In this document: piece by piece, positions 44,606 to 54,583 of the stretch | How positions within the stretch are numbered: the stretch's first letter is position 1 | Layout of the letters: every line of letters starts with the position of its first letter | Source: Ilex aquifolium | Lineage: Eukaryota > Streptophyta > Magnoliopsida > Aquifoliales > Aquifoliaceae | Assembly: GCA_951799425.1 (NCBI GenBank) | Contig: OX637404.1 | Span: 17,508,045-17,572,044 of the forward strand | Length of the DNA: 64,000 nt | Reading direction: 5' to 3' | Position numbers and translations under genes: made by a program | Notes under the pieces: generated by a model | Seen by the model: the letters and a program-made list of their open reading frames with translations, nothing else | The model's database searches: none | What the model was told of the DNA's origin: nothing

Positions 44606-44987
44606 ATGGCGACTCGTTTCTCCAGTCGTTTTCTACCCACCACCGCCAAACAAACCATTTCTTCCGCCTTTTCTCGCCACCACTCTTCTCATCTTCTCAC
44701 CACACCTACTTCCTCTCTCGTTTCGCTTCGGCCACTTATTGCAGTCGCCGCCGATCTCCGCCATTTCTCTCCGACGGCGAGTACTGTTGGGGGCTTCGTG
44801 ACTCGCCAGATGTAGTCTCTCAACCAGCTAAACCCTAACTTGTCGAATGAGTCTCCTGGAGGTTCGAGTTTGCCTGATGGATGTGATTTCGAGCACTGGT
44901 ATGTTTGATGGATAGGTCTGAGGGTGAGCCTACCAGAGATGAGATCATTGATAGCTTCATCAAAACCCTAGCTATGGTTTTGGGAAG
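44606..44987 (+). pseudogene. First exon of a MORF-type organelle RNA-editing factor
   Basis: It starts MATRFSSRFLP with a Ser/Thr/Arg-rich presequence typical of mitochondrial targeting. Then SLPDGCDFEHW and MDRSEGEPTRDEIIDSFIKT follow, with LAMVLG at the end. This is the start of the MORF/RIP domain (relatives: GCDYEHWL.VM..PEG.PTRDEIIDSYIKTLA.V.GS). A stop after FVTRQM and a shift near CDFEHW break it. It ends at GGAAG|GTTTG, a splice donor at 44988, and no later MORF exon was found downstream. It is therefore a fragment, probably moved by a transposon; it abuts MULE transposase sequence on its left. Confidence 0.65.
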
Positions 44988-45000
44988 GTTTGACGTCAAT

Positions 45001-47477
45001 TCTTTTTTTTTTCTTTTCCTGTTCAATTTTGTGCTTATGTACTGCTTCTTGCTCTTTAAATATGCGCTGTGTAATTTGTGGCTAGAGATGTGTATTTCAG
45101 TCCAATTCGGTGTTTTCTGTGATGTTCATGGTCTTTTTGTAATTTGTTTTGGGAATTTTGGATCTCGGTATGGATTTGTGTGTACTCTGGTTGGTTTATG
45201 AAGAATGTAAATGAAATGGAATGCCAAGTCATATCTACACACATATCGTGTGGGCATTTTTTTTGTGTTGCCATTCAAGTATGCTGTTTGGTTGGTGAGA
45301 AAATATAGAATTTTTGAAACACGATCGATTGTCTGGGATTTCAACTTTTTTATTATCTGTGTTTGTTTGGTTTGGTTTCTAAGAGAAATGTGCTCTAGGA
45401 AATACTGGAGATAAATAATTAGGTAAATAATGTAAAGAAAGGAGGTGAAAAGAAACAATACTTATTTGATTAGAGTTTCTAAGACGTATGAGATTGCAGA
45501 GGAGCTGTGGGAATTATAGAGTCGATGTTCTAGAAGGTTTTTGGACATGCACATGTGGAGAATTGACGGAATAGTTGAAAGTCAGTTATGTGCACATGTG
45601 GTATGGGCCCTATGGGGCGTGTCAAAATCATAATTTTGTGAATGGAAGTTGTAATCTGTGCCAATTTTTGAGATATTTCCAACTATGCAGCCATATATTG
45701 GAAGAGCATATATGGCTTCTTCAGTCACTTGAGGTATATCATTTATGGTTAATGACAAAAAGTTGAGTCCATTATTTTTTCACCTCATAGGTGCATTTCT
45801 GAAAATGAGCCCATTATGGATAAGGTATAAAAGGCGGAATCTAAGAGTAGAATAAAGAAATTTATTTGCTTGATTTGGCCCTTTGAAGAAAGACTTACGT
45901 GCTACGATGAAAGAAGTGTTCATGAAACTTGGGTGAGCAGTGTTGTGGTTTTCTTGAACTTGACCGAGACAAATAGGACATGGTGAATCTGATCGGATCT
46001 AGAATCAAGGTTGCTAGATCTTCATATGGAAGTGGAATATTATGAGGAACTATTTCTGATTAGGTGCTATCACAGTTAATCAGAGCCTCATGTTGGTCAG
46101 GATGTGCAGAGTACTTATGAAAGCATGGATTTTAGGTTCACAATGTAGGAGTTTGAAGATGTAGGGCTGATCAGTTTAATGCAGCTATTGGTGACTGTAA
46201 GAATCCTAGGCCATCGGATGGTGGGCTGTTAACGATGCTGGTGCTGGAGGAATTTATGATAAGGCATGCATTAGTGGCGGTGATAAGGGTATTTCTAATT
46301 TTGAAAGACACTTTCAATGAGACAATCAAGCATTAAATAGATTAACTGTGGAAATTATGTTGGACAGTAGCACTTGGGCTGGAATTCGACTATCTATTTT
46401 TTGTGGGGTGCCAAGAAGATGCAACAACGATTCTGGCCTTCTTCTTAAATCTGCATGGCTGAATGTATGCCCAGGAGGTTGGGTAACTTTCTAGATATGG
46501 AGAAACCAGAAGAAAATAAGGGAAGACTGTTTATTCATAAGAACTGTCAGTTCAACAAAGATGTAGGCAAACATTTGCTATCATTGCATATCATAACCAA
46601 TTAAAGAGAGGAAGAAATGTCAATTCGACAGTATTGCATGTTAGGAGCGAATGATTTTATTGTTGAACTTTTATCTATTCACTCATCTTCTCCTTTCTCT
46701 CTTCTCGTATTTTCTCCTCATTCCACTCATCTTTTCTTTCCTTTCTGCCCATATTCATCTCTTCCTTTGTCGTTGTTTCTTTATATTTCTTGAGGCTATT
46801 TGGTTTGCTCTGGTAATGGTTAAGAAATATCAAAATCTTTATCGAGAGATTAAGATAGAACATTCTATCGGAAAAAATAGATTGAGATACAACACAAATT
46901 ATTCTTGATTAAAGTTGATGAAGATTCATGGGGGAGTCTTGGTAATGGAAAGTTCTTGTTCTTACAAGAGTTTAGAAATCTAGAGAGCGTTATTTCATTT
47001 CAGTTCCTCATGGCCTTAATGTTGATGGTTGGCTCAACTTGGCAAGTGCTTTGACATATTTGTCAAGTGTTAGTAGGAATTAAGAGGAAATCAGAGATAT
47101 TGACCAATTTGCACGTCAGATTTTAGCATTTGTAGCTAGAATAAAGAGAAGAGTACCCCTACAATTACTAGCATACAAGAAAAGAGTGCTACAATAGATG
47201 GACATTGTATAATAAACTAGTCAATCGAGTACCAAGTCTTTTAATGTGAAGTTAGAAATCACCATAGAGAAAAAATAAAATTACAAAAGAGTTGTAATTT
47301 AGTCAAAAACTCCATAAATGGTCTACCATATACAAACGCTTTGGGTACTTGAAATTTGGACGAATTATATTGTTTGTCCTGAAGTTTGTTCTTTATGGTA
47401 CCTTCAAAGTTTATTTGTTGATTTTTACTGCTCAAAGTTTTTAATTTATTTCTAAATGGTCACTAATTGTCTCTCGT
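45001..47477. other. Long stretch without a recognisable gene
   Basis: Intron-like and spacer-like DNA follows the MORF exon. Two patches look like decayed coding DNA. At about 46220-46320 (plus) NDAGAGGIYDKACIS and GISNFERHFQ can be read, faintly like an AP2 repeat. At about 46990-47080 (plus) VPHGLNVDGWLNLASAL can be read. Neither could be assigned. A pyrimidine-rich run lies at 46680-46790. Confidence 0.4.
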
Positions 47478-48051
47478 AGAAAGTTTTAGGTCTTTTCTAA
47501 CTCAGAGGCTTACCCAAGGTGAAAACTATAGCCCCTATTCGAAAATAGAGTTTAATTGGAGTCTAAGAAAACTAAGATTCACGACTGACCATGAGAGGGC
47601 AGTAGTTTCTAGCATGAAAAATAAGTTGAACTAGACCTCTAGGTTTCAAAGACCGCTTGAGCCGTCTATCAAGACCGCTCGAGCCGTTGAGAACAGCCTA
47701 GAGAGTCGTCTCCATTGCTTCTCTAGTTTAGTCTCCTTAAGTGATCAAATTCCACTCTACTCGAAGGCATGCGAGCCGAGGGTGGTCTCTACTGGTTTTT
47801 CAGCTAGAAAACCCAATAAAAACTTGACCTATTGAGCACTACAGGGTGTTGTTCAAATAAAGTCTGATACATGAATCATTCTATGTTTTCAAAACTCGTT
47901 TAGGGTTTAGAAAAACTTCATTCACAGATTTTTCTAATTCCATTTTCGTTAGTGTTCTTTAATCAAGGGTTTTAGGTCCTTAGGTTATTCCCTTTGTCCT
48001 AAGCTTAAAGTTGCATCAGAGAACTTTTGATATAACTTTGTAGTTTGAACA

Positions 48052-49548
48052 TGGTTCTGAATAACGGTAACGGCCACTGTAACGGTAACGGTGTAACAGA
48101 CACGGGTTGAAATGGGTGTTACGTAACGGTAACGAAAACCGAATGCGTGAATTTTTTTTTTCAACTCACAACCTCCCATAGAACATGAATATTTACATAT
48201 TTCAACTTAAAATCATGCAAATATGGGTGTTTAGTGATTTAGTGCATTTTATTGTATCATAAACATGATAATAAAATATCATAAGTATTAATAATATTTC
48301 TTAAGTCACTATGCATCAGTGACCTTTCCATTAGCAACAATTGAACAAATGAAATGCACAATTACAAATCTAACAATTTATTAGATGAAACATATTGATA
48401 GAACCAAAATGATTTTTAGAATTGTACAATACAATAAAAAAGAAAAAGCAATAGCATTACCTTTCAACAATCTCACCACCAAAAAGAACGACGCGTAGGA
48501 TCCAAACATTGAGATTGAGATTGATCTTGGTTACTTCCACTATCATCATTCCATCCTGTGGGCAACATATAAGTAAATGTTCCAAATGTTAAAATAATTA
48601 ATGAATTATAGACCCACAAAACATTCATTAAAATGATTAGTGCCTATACTAAAATTAGTTAATTGTGATTAAGGGTGTCAACTCTGACCCGTTGATACGA
48701 ACCTGACACAAACGATTATAAAATTGACATGATTATTAAATACGTATAATAAATAATCTAGACTAATGTTTAATACTTAGAACACAATAAATATTTTTTT
48801 TTTCGTGGGTCTTGACTCTTGACACGAATACGACACGATTGACATCCTTAATTATGATACCCATGTAAACTCCATTAAAATAATTAATAAACTCTATTAA
48901 AATTATTTAATTAAACACATGTTTAATTTGACCAAAAATATATCTCAAACACACCATTATAAATTTATAATATCTAAAGATTTAAAGAGATAAGACAACA
49001 CTACATCATTAAAAAAAAAAGAAAAAGATAAAGGCGGTGGCTGAAGTGGAGAGACAAGTAGACAACTTACTGTCATTATATCCACAAAAAAAAGAAAAAG
49101 AAAAAAAAAGAAAGAGGCGGTGGGATTTACCCGGGAGAAGAGACCAACTCAATGGAGCGATGCAGAACAGAAGAGATCGATCACTGGTCAAGCTTTCGAG
49201 TTCAAGTCTTTCGAGTAGGGGCTGAAATTTTTGGAAGATCTAGAATTTTTTTGGAAGAGAGCACATATCTGATCACTGGTGCGTTTTTAAGTTTTTATTT
49301 GAAAGATTTTCTAGATGTAAACATGTATTTGAGTGAAGGATGGAAGATGAGAAAAATTGGTTGAATTTGGGGCTGAAATTTGGGTTCTATACTCAAATCA
49401 ATTTTTTGGGTTGTAACGGGTCAAAGCGGCCGTTACGGGCGTGTTACGGAACCGTAACGGTTGTGAAATTCATTCTTCCCGTTATATCGGACCGTAATGG
49501 AATCGGAGCATGCCGTTACTGTTACGTAACGGACGATTTTCAAAACCA
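48052..49548. mobile_element. hAT-like element with GTAACGG-rich ends, 1497 bp
   Basis: The ends are TGGTTCTGAATAACGG and TGGTTTTGAAAATCGTC (read inward). The 8-bp duplication is TTTGAACA (48044-48051) / TTTGAACT (49549-49556), 7 of 8. Both arms carry clusters of the palindromic word CCGTTACGG. It sits inside the left LTR of the copia element and itself holds the hAT MITE at 48670. No transposase was recognised. Confidence 0.65.
48670..48850. mobile_element. hAT-type MITE, 181 bp
   Basis: The ends are TAAGGGTGTCAACTC and TAAGGATGTCAATCG (read inward). The 8-bp duplication is ATTGTGAT (48662-48669) / ATTATGAT (48851-48858), one mismatch. It is nested in 48052-49548. Confidence 0.7.
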
Positions 49549-49982
49549 TTTGAACTCCTCTCTTCCTTAGCTCTTACAGATCTTGATCTTTGAAGCAGTA
49601 TAACCATGAAATTAGGTTAAGATTTAGATCAAGACTCATGAAATTAGTCAATTACAAACAGTTTCTTGACAATTTCTCCTTTTGTCAATTTTGTGACAAA
49701 ATATCGGAGTAATAAATTTAAAATTATCACTCAAAAACCACTTAGAACAAAACGAATTATAACCTAATCTCAACACTCATTGTGCAAGTCTCACAATCTC
49801 TAAAATAAGTGCAAAGACCATCTTCTGATGACTGTTTTGAAGATCATACTCTTGCAAACCACAATTCAACCAATACCTTGTGAAAAACATCTTATATTTA
49901 AATGACTTAATATAATTACATGAATAGAAATGACCAAGATAAGCATGGTGCATTTTCATTTCAACATTCTGCAAGTGCAATC

Positions 49983-50460
49983 AAGGATCAAAATTTTATT
50001 TCAGTGCATTTTTTCGGTAACCTAGGAAATAGAAACGTTTCGACTCGTTTTGAAAATGTTTCGATCTGTTTTGAAAACAGAATGGAAACGAATAAAAAAA
50101 TTGAGAATTATTTTTCTAAAACATTGGTTGAAATACTTTGAAACATTCCAAAATAATTGTGTAAATACGTCGAAACATTATGATGTTACGATCCGTTTTG
50201 ACTTGTTTAAAAAAAAAATGCAAACAAATAAGAAAATTGAAAATTATTTTTCTAAAATATTGGTTGAAATATACCAAAATATTTTGAAACATCTTGAAAT
50301 ATTCCGAAACAATTGTGTAAATGTGTCAAAATATTACGAAACACGTCGAAATATTATAAAATACCTCGAAGTATTAAAATTTTGATTTCATTACTAATTT
50401 GTTTCGGTCTCCTTGAAAATGAAAATGTTTCGGTTATTTCGAAACAAAATTTTAATCCTT
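49983..50460. mobile_element. MITE-like element with GAAACATTTCG words
   Basis: Inverted ends AGGATCAAAATTTTATTTC and AGGATTAAAATTTTGTTTC (read inward), with TGCAAT on both outer sides. The middle is a tandem duplication of about 135 bp (50086-50220 and 50222-50350; landmark ATTATTTTTCTAAAA.ATTGG). A second member of the family ends near 63018. Confidence 0.5.
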
Positions 50461-50935
50461 TGCAATTTATGTTACATATATGAGTAATACAACTCAATAT
50501 GCTTGAGAACCTATAGATATAACGAAGATTTTGGAAAACAAGTTTTTCTCCTAGTTGGTGTTCACATAAGCAAATAACAAGTGTAAAATAACAAAAATAA
50601 AATAAAAATGAAGTGACTTCATACCAAGTTTATGAATGTACTTCCCCAGAGAATGTCAATAAACTCCCCCCTTGCTATATTCCTATACAACTAATCCCTA
50701 GCTAACAACAAGAATTTCTTCCAAAATTACTCCAAAATTCTCCCCTTTTTTGTCACGAAGTGCCAAACACACAAGCATCTATAATATAAAATAGGGCGGC
50801 TTCAGCATCTAACGGTTACAAATCAATTCATCCAACGGTCACAGATCATCTCATTTCCTCCCAAATTCATCATTTTTTACCTATAATTTTTTTCAAAAAT
50901 CTGATCAACTCAATCACTTCAAGACTTCAAGACAG

Positions 50936-51126
50936 ATGGCCTTAGTCACTTCACCTGCCGCCTGGGACATCACTTCTTCAGAGGCCATCTATTTTTTATT
51001 TCTCCACCATCTGTTACTTCTTACCTTCTCTCTCTCTCTCTCTGTTTCTTCTTACCAGCAGCACCACCGCCGCCCCAGCGACACCACCAGCAACACCACC
51101 ACCACCGCTGCTAACCCCTCCCAGGT
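50936..51126 (+). pseudogene. Possible first exon of a Helitron-3 transcript
   Basis: It is open from ATG at 50936 through Ser/Leu- and His/Thr-rich sequence to AACCCCTCCCAG|GTATGC, a good splice donor at 51127. A CT repeat lies inside (about 51024-51041). I do not recognise the protein. It may be a third captured gene or chance reading of low-complexity DNA. It could supply a start codon for a chimeric transcript. Confidence 0.3.
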
Positions 51127-51430
51127 ATGCTTCATCTCTCTCTCTCTCTCTCACACACACCCATCCTACCCCCACCTCTTCTCTCTCTCACTTCACACCC
51201 ACAGCGCACAACACCCAACAAACACAACACACACAAACCATAGTGTTTGAAGTTGATAGCAGCTTGAGTCTGAAAACCTTAGGATGTAGAGCAACCTCAT
51301 CACCCACACACAAATCGCACACACACAAACAAACCTAGCACACACACACCCAACACAGACCCAGCACACACGCACCCAGACCCACTCACCCACACAAATT
51401 GTTTGGACACCAAGTGTTTGTTGGAATTAC

Positions 51431-51487
51431 TGAGAGAAAATGATAGATGTGCATAGTTACCCACAACCTGTTGGTGGTTCCATTCCT
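51431..51487 (+). repeat. Copy 1 of a duplicated exon-like block
   Basis: GAGAAAATGATAGATGTGCA...TTCCATTCCTT is repeated at 52471-52528 with one or two differences. It reads VHSYPQPVGGSIP. The source gene is unknown. Confidence 0.6.
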
Positions 51488-51516
51488 TAATTTACATGAT
51501 TCCTGAATTAACTAAG

Positions 51517-51610
51517 AAAAGAAAATATCGACTGGTTATTGGTATTAACACAGCTTTTAGCAGCCGAAAGAGATGAGACTTTGTTCGTGCTACTACTTGG
51601 ATGCCACAAG
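51517..51610 (+). pseudogene. Captured exon of a GT31 beta-1,3-galactosyltransferase (part 1)
   Basis: Reads [15 protein letters not shown], one stop, then DFVRATTWMPQ. In plant GT31 enzymes (B3GALT and HPGT families, Golgi) this is [23 protein letters not shown]. An acceptor-like AG lies before it (AACTAAG) and a donor after it (CACAAG|GTTCAT). The stop replaces the second Arg of RKRRDS, and one extra Thr codon is present. The DxD-containing part is absent. Confidence 0.65.
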
Positions 51611-51746
51611 GTTCATGAAATTCCCTGCATGCATTTGTGCTTAGTTTTCTGTTTTTATTTTCTTCAAATTTCAATTTAGCTAATTCTGATTTTGCTTTTG
51701 TAAATTTAATTCATAAGTAACTTGTCTTTTTTGGTGTGAAAATTAG

Positions 51747-51810
51747 GTGATAAACAAAAGAAGCTCGAGGAAGAAAAGGGCATTATAATTCGATTTGTAA
51801 TAGGTCACAG
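51747..51810 (+). pseudogene. Captured exon of a GT31 beta-1,3-galactosyltransferase (part 2)
   Basis: Between AAAATTAG and the donor CACAG|GTGGGC it reads [20 protein letters not shown], the next exon of the same gene family (relatives: [22 protein letters not shown]). The natural exon order is kept. Confidence 0.7.
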
Positions 51811-52470
51811 GTGGGCGATAGACACTCAAAGTTTATTAGGTACACCTATTTCTTTTATATTTTTCAAGTTTGTGATTTTTGCTTCAAAATTTCTGTTGAA
51901 TCTTTCGTTGCACATGGTAATTTGGTTGTCACTCACTCTCCTAGGATTTTTCTCCATATCTTAGTTTTATTGTGCTCTCAATATAGTGATCCCTTGGGAG
52001 TCTTAATAGTTTTAGTATCTTTGAAGTGTCTTGCATGCAATCAATCATCTCAGATTGAAGGAGGATTGTCGCTTATATGATGCGTTATCTTTTTTCTTGA
52101 AAAAGTCATCCAGTTACATCAGTTAGTACATGTTAGTATGCTTTAACTGATGACCTTTCACCCTTACCTGTATTGTTGGATTAAATCAAATTATCGGACT
52201 GATAGAGTGACAATAGAGCAGCTTACATTGTCTCACCTTTCATTTTCTAGATGAATCTTTTTTTTTAATAGGAGAAAGACAAGAGGTTTACCTGCTTCAT
52301 GCAATGAGCTATTTCATACAACAAGCTTAGAAACTAGGCTGTTGATGAGGGTGGCAAATTTAGAAATTGATACTACCTGGTGAAGATAATTCAAAACCAC
52401 TTTGAATCAGGACAAAAGAATAGATGATGTTGATAGAAGGAATAATGAGAATATTGATAAGACTTTTCTG

Positions 52471-52570
52471 GAGAGAAAATGATAAATGTGCATAGTTACC
52501 CACAACCTGTTGGTGGTTCCATTCCTTCTGTGATCAACCAACATCCGATGACGACAGTTCAGCCCAAGTA
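52471..52570 (+). pseudogene. Exon-like block of an unknown gene, copy 2
   Basis: Reads MINVHSYPQPVGGSIPSV, then INQHPMTTVQPK, and stays open to 52628. The first 58 bp duplicates 51431-51487. The sequence looks like a real exon (varied composition, Pro/Gln-rich) but I cannot name the gene. Confidence 0.4.
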
Positions 52571-52815
52571 CCTCCCATTCCCCCTCTCTTTCCCGTAAAT
52601 CCACTACAGAGGTCTCCCCACTGTTCAATCTTTTGGGGTTTTCTTTATAGATTTTTATGTATGTCTTCCTTTCTTTTTGGTTTTCCTTTTGTTTTTCGTG
52701 CTGGGTATTAATGCCTATGCTGTTATGACCTAAAACATTGTTTCCAATCCCTTTTATTTGGGTTGCAATTTGACTAATGTAATCTGGTATTTTATGTAGG
52801 GTTTGTTAGATTCAG

Positions 52816-52953
52816 AAAGAAGCTGTTTCGCAGAAGTTTCCTGAAAGATCAAAGGAAAAGGCTGGACGATCGCAATCAACTACATTTAAATCGTTTGGTG
52901 GTCAAAGAAAAGGCTCCAAAGGGTTCCTGTTGGACTCAAAGGAGTAGCAGCAG
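52816..52953 (+). pseudogene. Captured exon of plastid protease DEG2 (part 1)
   Basis: After the acceptor TTCAG it reads KEAVSQKFPERSKEK, then STTFKSFGGQRKGSKGFL and a stop after LDSKE. It ends at AGCAG|GTATGA. It corresponds to the segment of plant DEG2 (chloroplast Do-like serine protease 2) between the transit peptide and the protease domain (Arabidopsis: MAFKAFGSPKKEKKESL). Without the protease domain it has no catalytic function. Confidence 0.65.
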
Positions 52954-53350
52954 GTATGAAGGGAATTCAATTTTTTTCTTTTCTTGGATAGCCCCTGTTC
53001 AGTTGTAAGTATCGTAAGTATCGGAAAAGCCTGCATGACTTTTGTTTATCCTTATTCCTGGAGTAATTGGTTTTTGAATTTTTTGTTAAGTTAAAAAGAC
53101 TGATAATATAACAAATTCACAACTTGGTGATCTTTACCCGAAGGCCGAAGCAAATTGGATCTTTGTTTCCTTTATTGATCTTTCTAGGGGATATTTGGCC
53201 TTTTGGACATTATATCCCCTATACTTAGTTTGATGATCTAATGCTTATTTTATGCTGGTTATTACGATTATGTTGAGTTGTTTCTGCCTGAGTTCCACCT
53301 GTCTAAGTCTTCTGTTGTATGGTGTCTAAGTTTCCATGACTTCTCCCCAG

Positions 53351-53401
53351 GTAGAAACAGGTAATCTTCGAGATGCAGCTTTTCTCAATGCTGTTGTGAA
53401 G
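53351..53401 (+). pseudogene. Captured exon of plastid protease DEG2 (part 2)
   Basis: A 51-bp exon between CCCCAG and G|GTAAATAT. It reads VETGNLRDAAFLNAVVK, which matches DEG2 just before the protease domain (relatives: ...DASFLNAVVKVYCTH). The next exon seems to start at 54084 as GTATAC (VY) after TTTTCAG, but only four codons survive before GTAAGT at 54096. Confidence 0.75.
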
Positions 53402-54554
53402 GTAAATATATGTTTTGATTATTGGAAATATTTTAATTTACAGTTATCAAACCAAACTCTGTGAAGCATTGTGGAGCTGAATATCACATGTTTCCCAAAC
53501 TCTTCTGTACGATTTTCTGGCATGTTATTCTACCAGCATGGCTTTAAATGCATCACTGATTATTTTAAATAATGCTTATTTGTTAAGGTTGGAGCTTATG
53601 CTAATGCTAATGTTGTGAATGTGTGGTCTTTATGAACTATTTTGTTTTTCATTTCAATAGAACTTGCATTATGTAGCAGTAGACAATTGATGATGATATC
53701 CTTCACTAGAGTGCTCCGTGTATTGTTCAGAAAGTTCTCAAGATACTCAATTGATTTGATTGCCAAGAATAATATTTTGGTTGTCTGATGTTTTTATGAG
53801 TTTCTTGACCAAGTTTGGATCAAGTATCTGTGTGTTTTACCAAAAGGTGATTGAAGAAAGTGTTTGCAGCTAATCTACGATAAGACTTTTGTTTCCATTG
53901 ATGGTTTGATGTTGTTCTGCTGATATGTATGTGGAGTATAAATGTACACTTACCTTTGACATTGACCTTATCCCATTGCCTATGTTTGAGATGCAAAATA
54001 CCTTAAAAGTAAGGGGTTTTACGTTTCGGATTTATAATTGTTTTATTTTGCCTCACATATTTCGATAATTTTTATATTTTCAGGTATACATTGATGTAAG
54101 TTATAAAGAAGATGAAGTTTTTTTTTCTATTTGTGCATGTGTGTATTTTTTGTGTTCCGTCTTTTGTAAAGTTAACTAATTATACATGGTTATGATGATT
54201 TTGGGTATGGAATGATGGTTGTTTTGGTGGTTGGGTATGTATTGATGATTGTGGTGATATGGTGTATTATAATGATTGTTATTCATGATTGTAAGTTTTG
54301 TAGACAGGTTTAGATTTTTCTGGGCTTCTATTTTTAAAGGAAACTCTACCGGAATTTCTTGAAATTATTAGGAATTAGCTTGATGTTTTGGTGGTTGGAT
54401 ATGTGTTGATGATTGAGTATGTATTAATTATTGTATGGTGAATTATGATGATTGTTATGTCTGATTGTAAGTTCTATAGACATGTTGTTTTAGGTTGCAA
54501 AGAGTCTTTAGGTAATGTAGTATTTTTCGAGTTTTAATCTAATTTTTCGTTATT

Positions 54555-54583
54555 CCGTGCCTTCAGGCACGGACAATTACTAG
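54555..54583 (+). other. Helitron-3 3' hairpin and CTAG end
   Basis: CCGTGCC TTCA GGCACGG, then seven bases, then CTAG and host T. This is the terminator-like signal that marks the end of rolling-circle transfer in Helitrons. Confidence 0.8.

Larger units (their letters stand above)
50778..54583 (+). mobile_element. Helitron-3, 3.8 kb, carrying fragments of several genes
   Basis: The 5' end is TCTATAATATAAAATAGG after host A (50777). The 3' end is CTAG (54580-54583) before host T, preceded by a perfect 7-bp-stem hairpin, CCGTGCC TTCA GGCACGG, at 54555-54572. These are the diagnostic Helitron ends, and the host DNA on both sides reads as continuous copia spacer. No Rep/helicase is present. 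Inside, on the plus strand and with introns kept, are two exons of a GT31 galactosyltransferase, two to three exons of the DEG2 protease, and an unidentified exon present twice. Fragments of unrelated genes strung together in one orientation are typical of gene-capturing Helitrons. Confidence 0.8.

Noticed and set aside
50936-51250. 104-residue frame as a whole gene
   Set aside because: It runs through CT and CA microsatellites after a good splice donor at 51127. At most the part before the donor is an exon.
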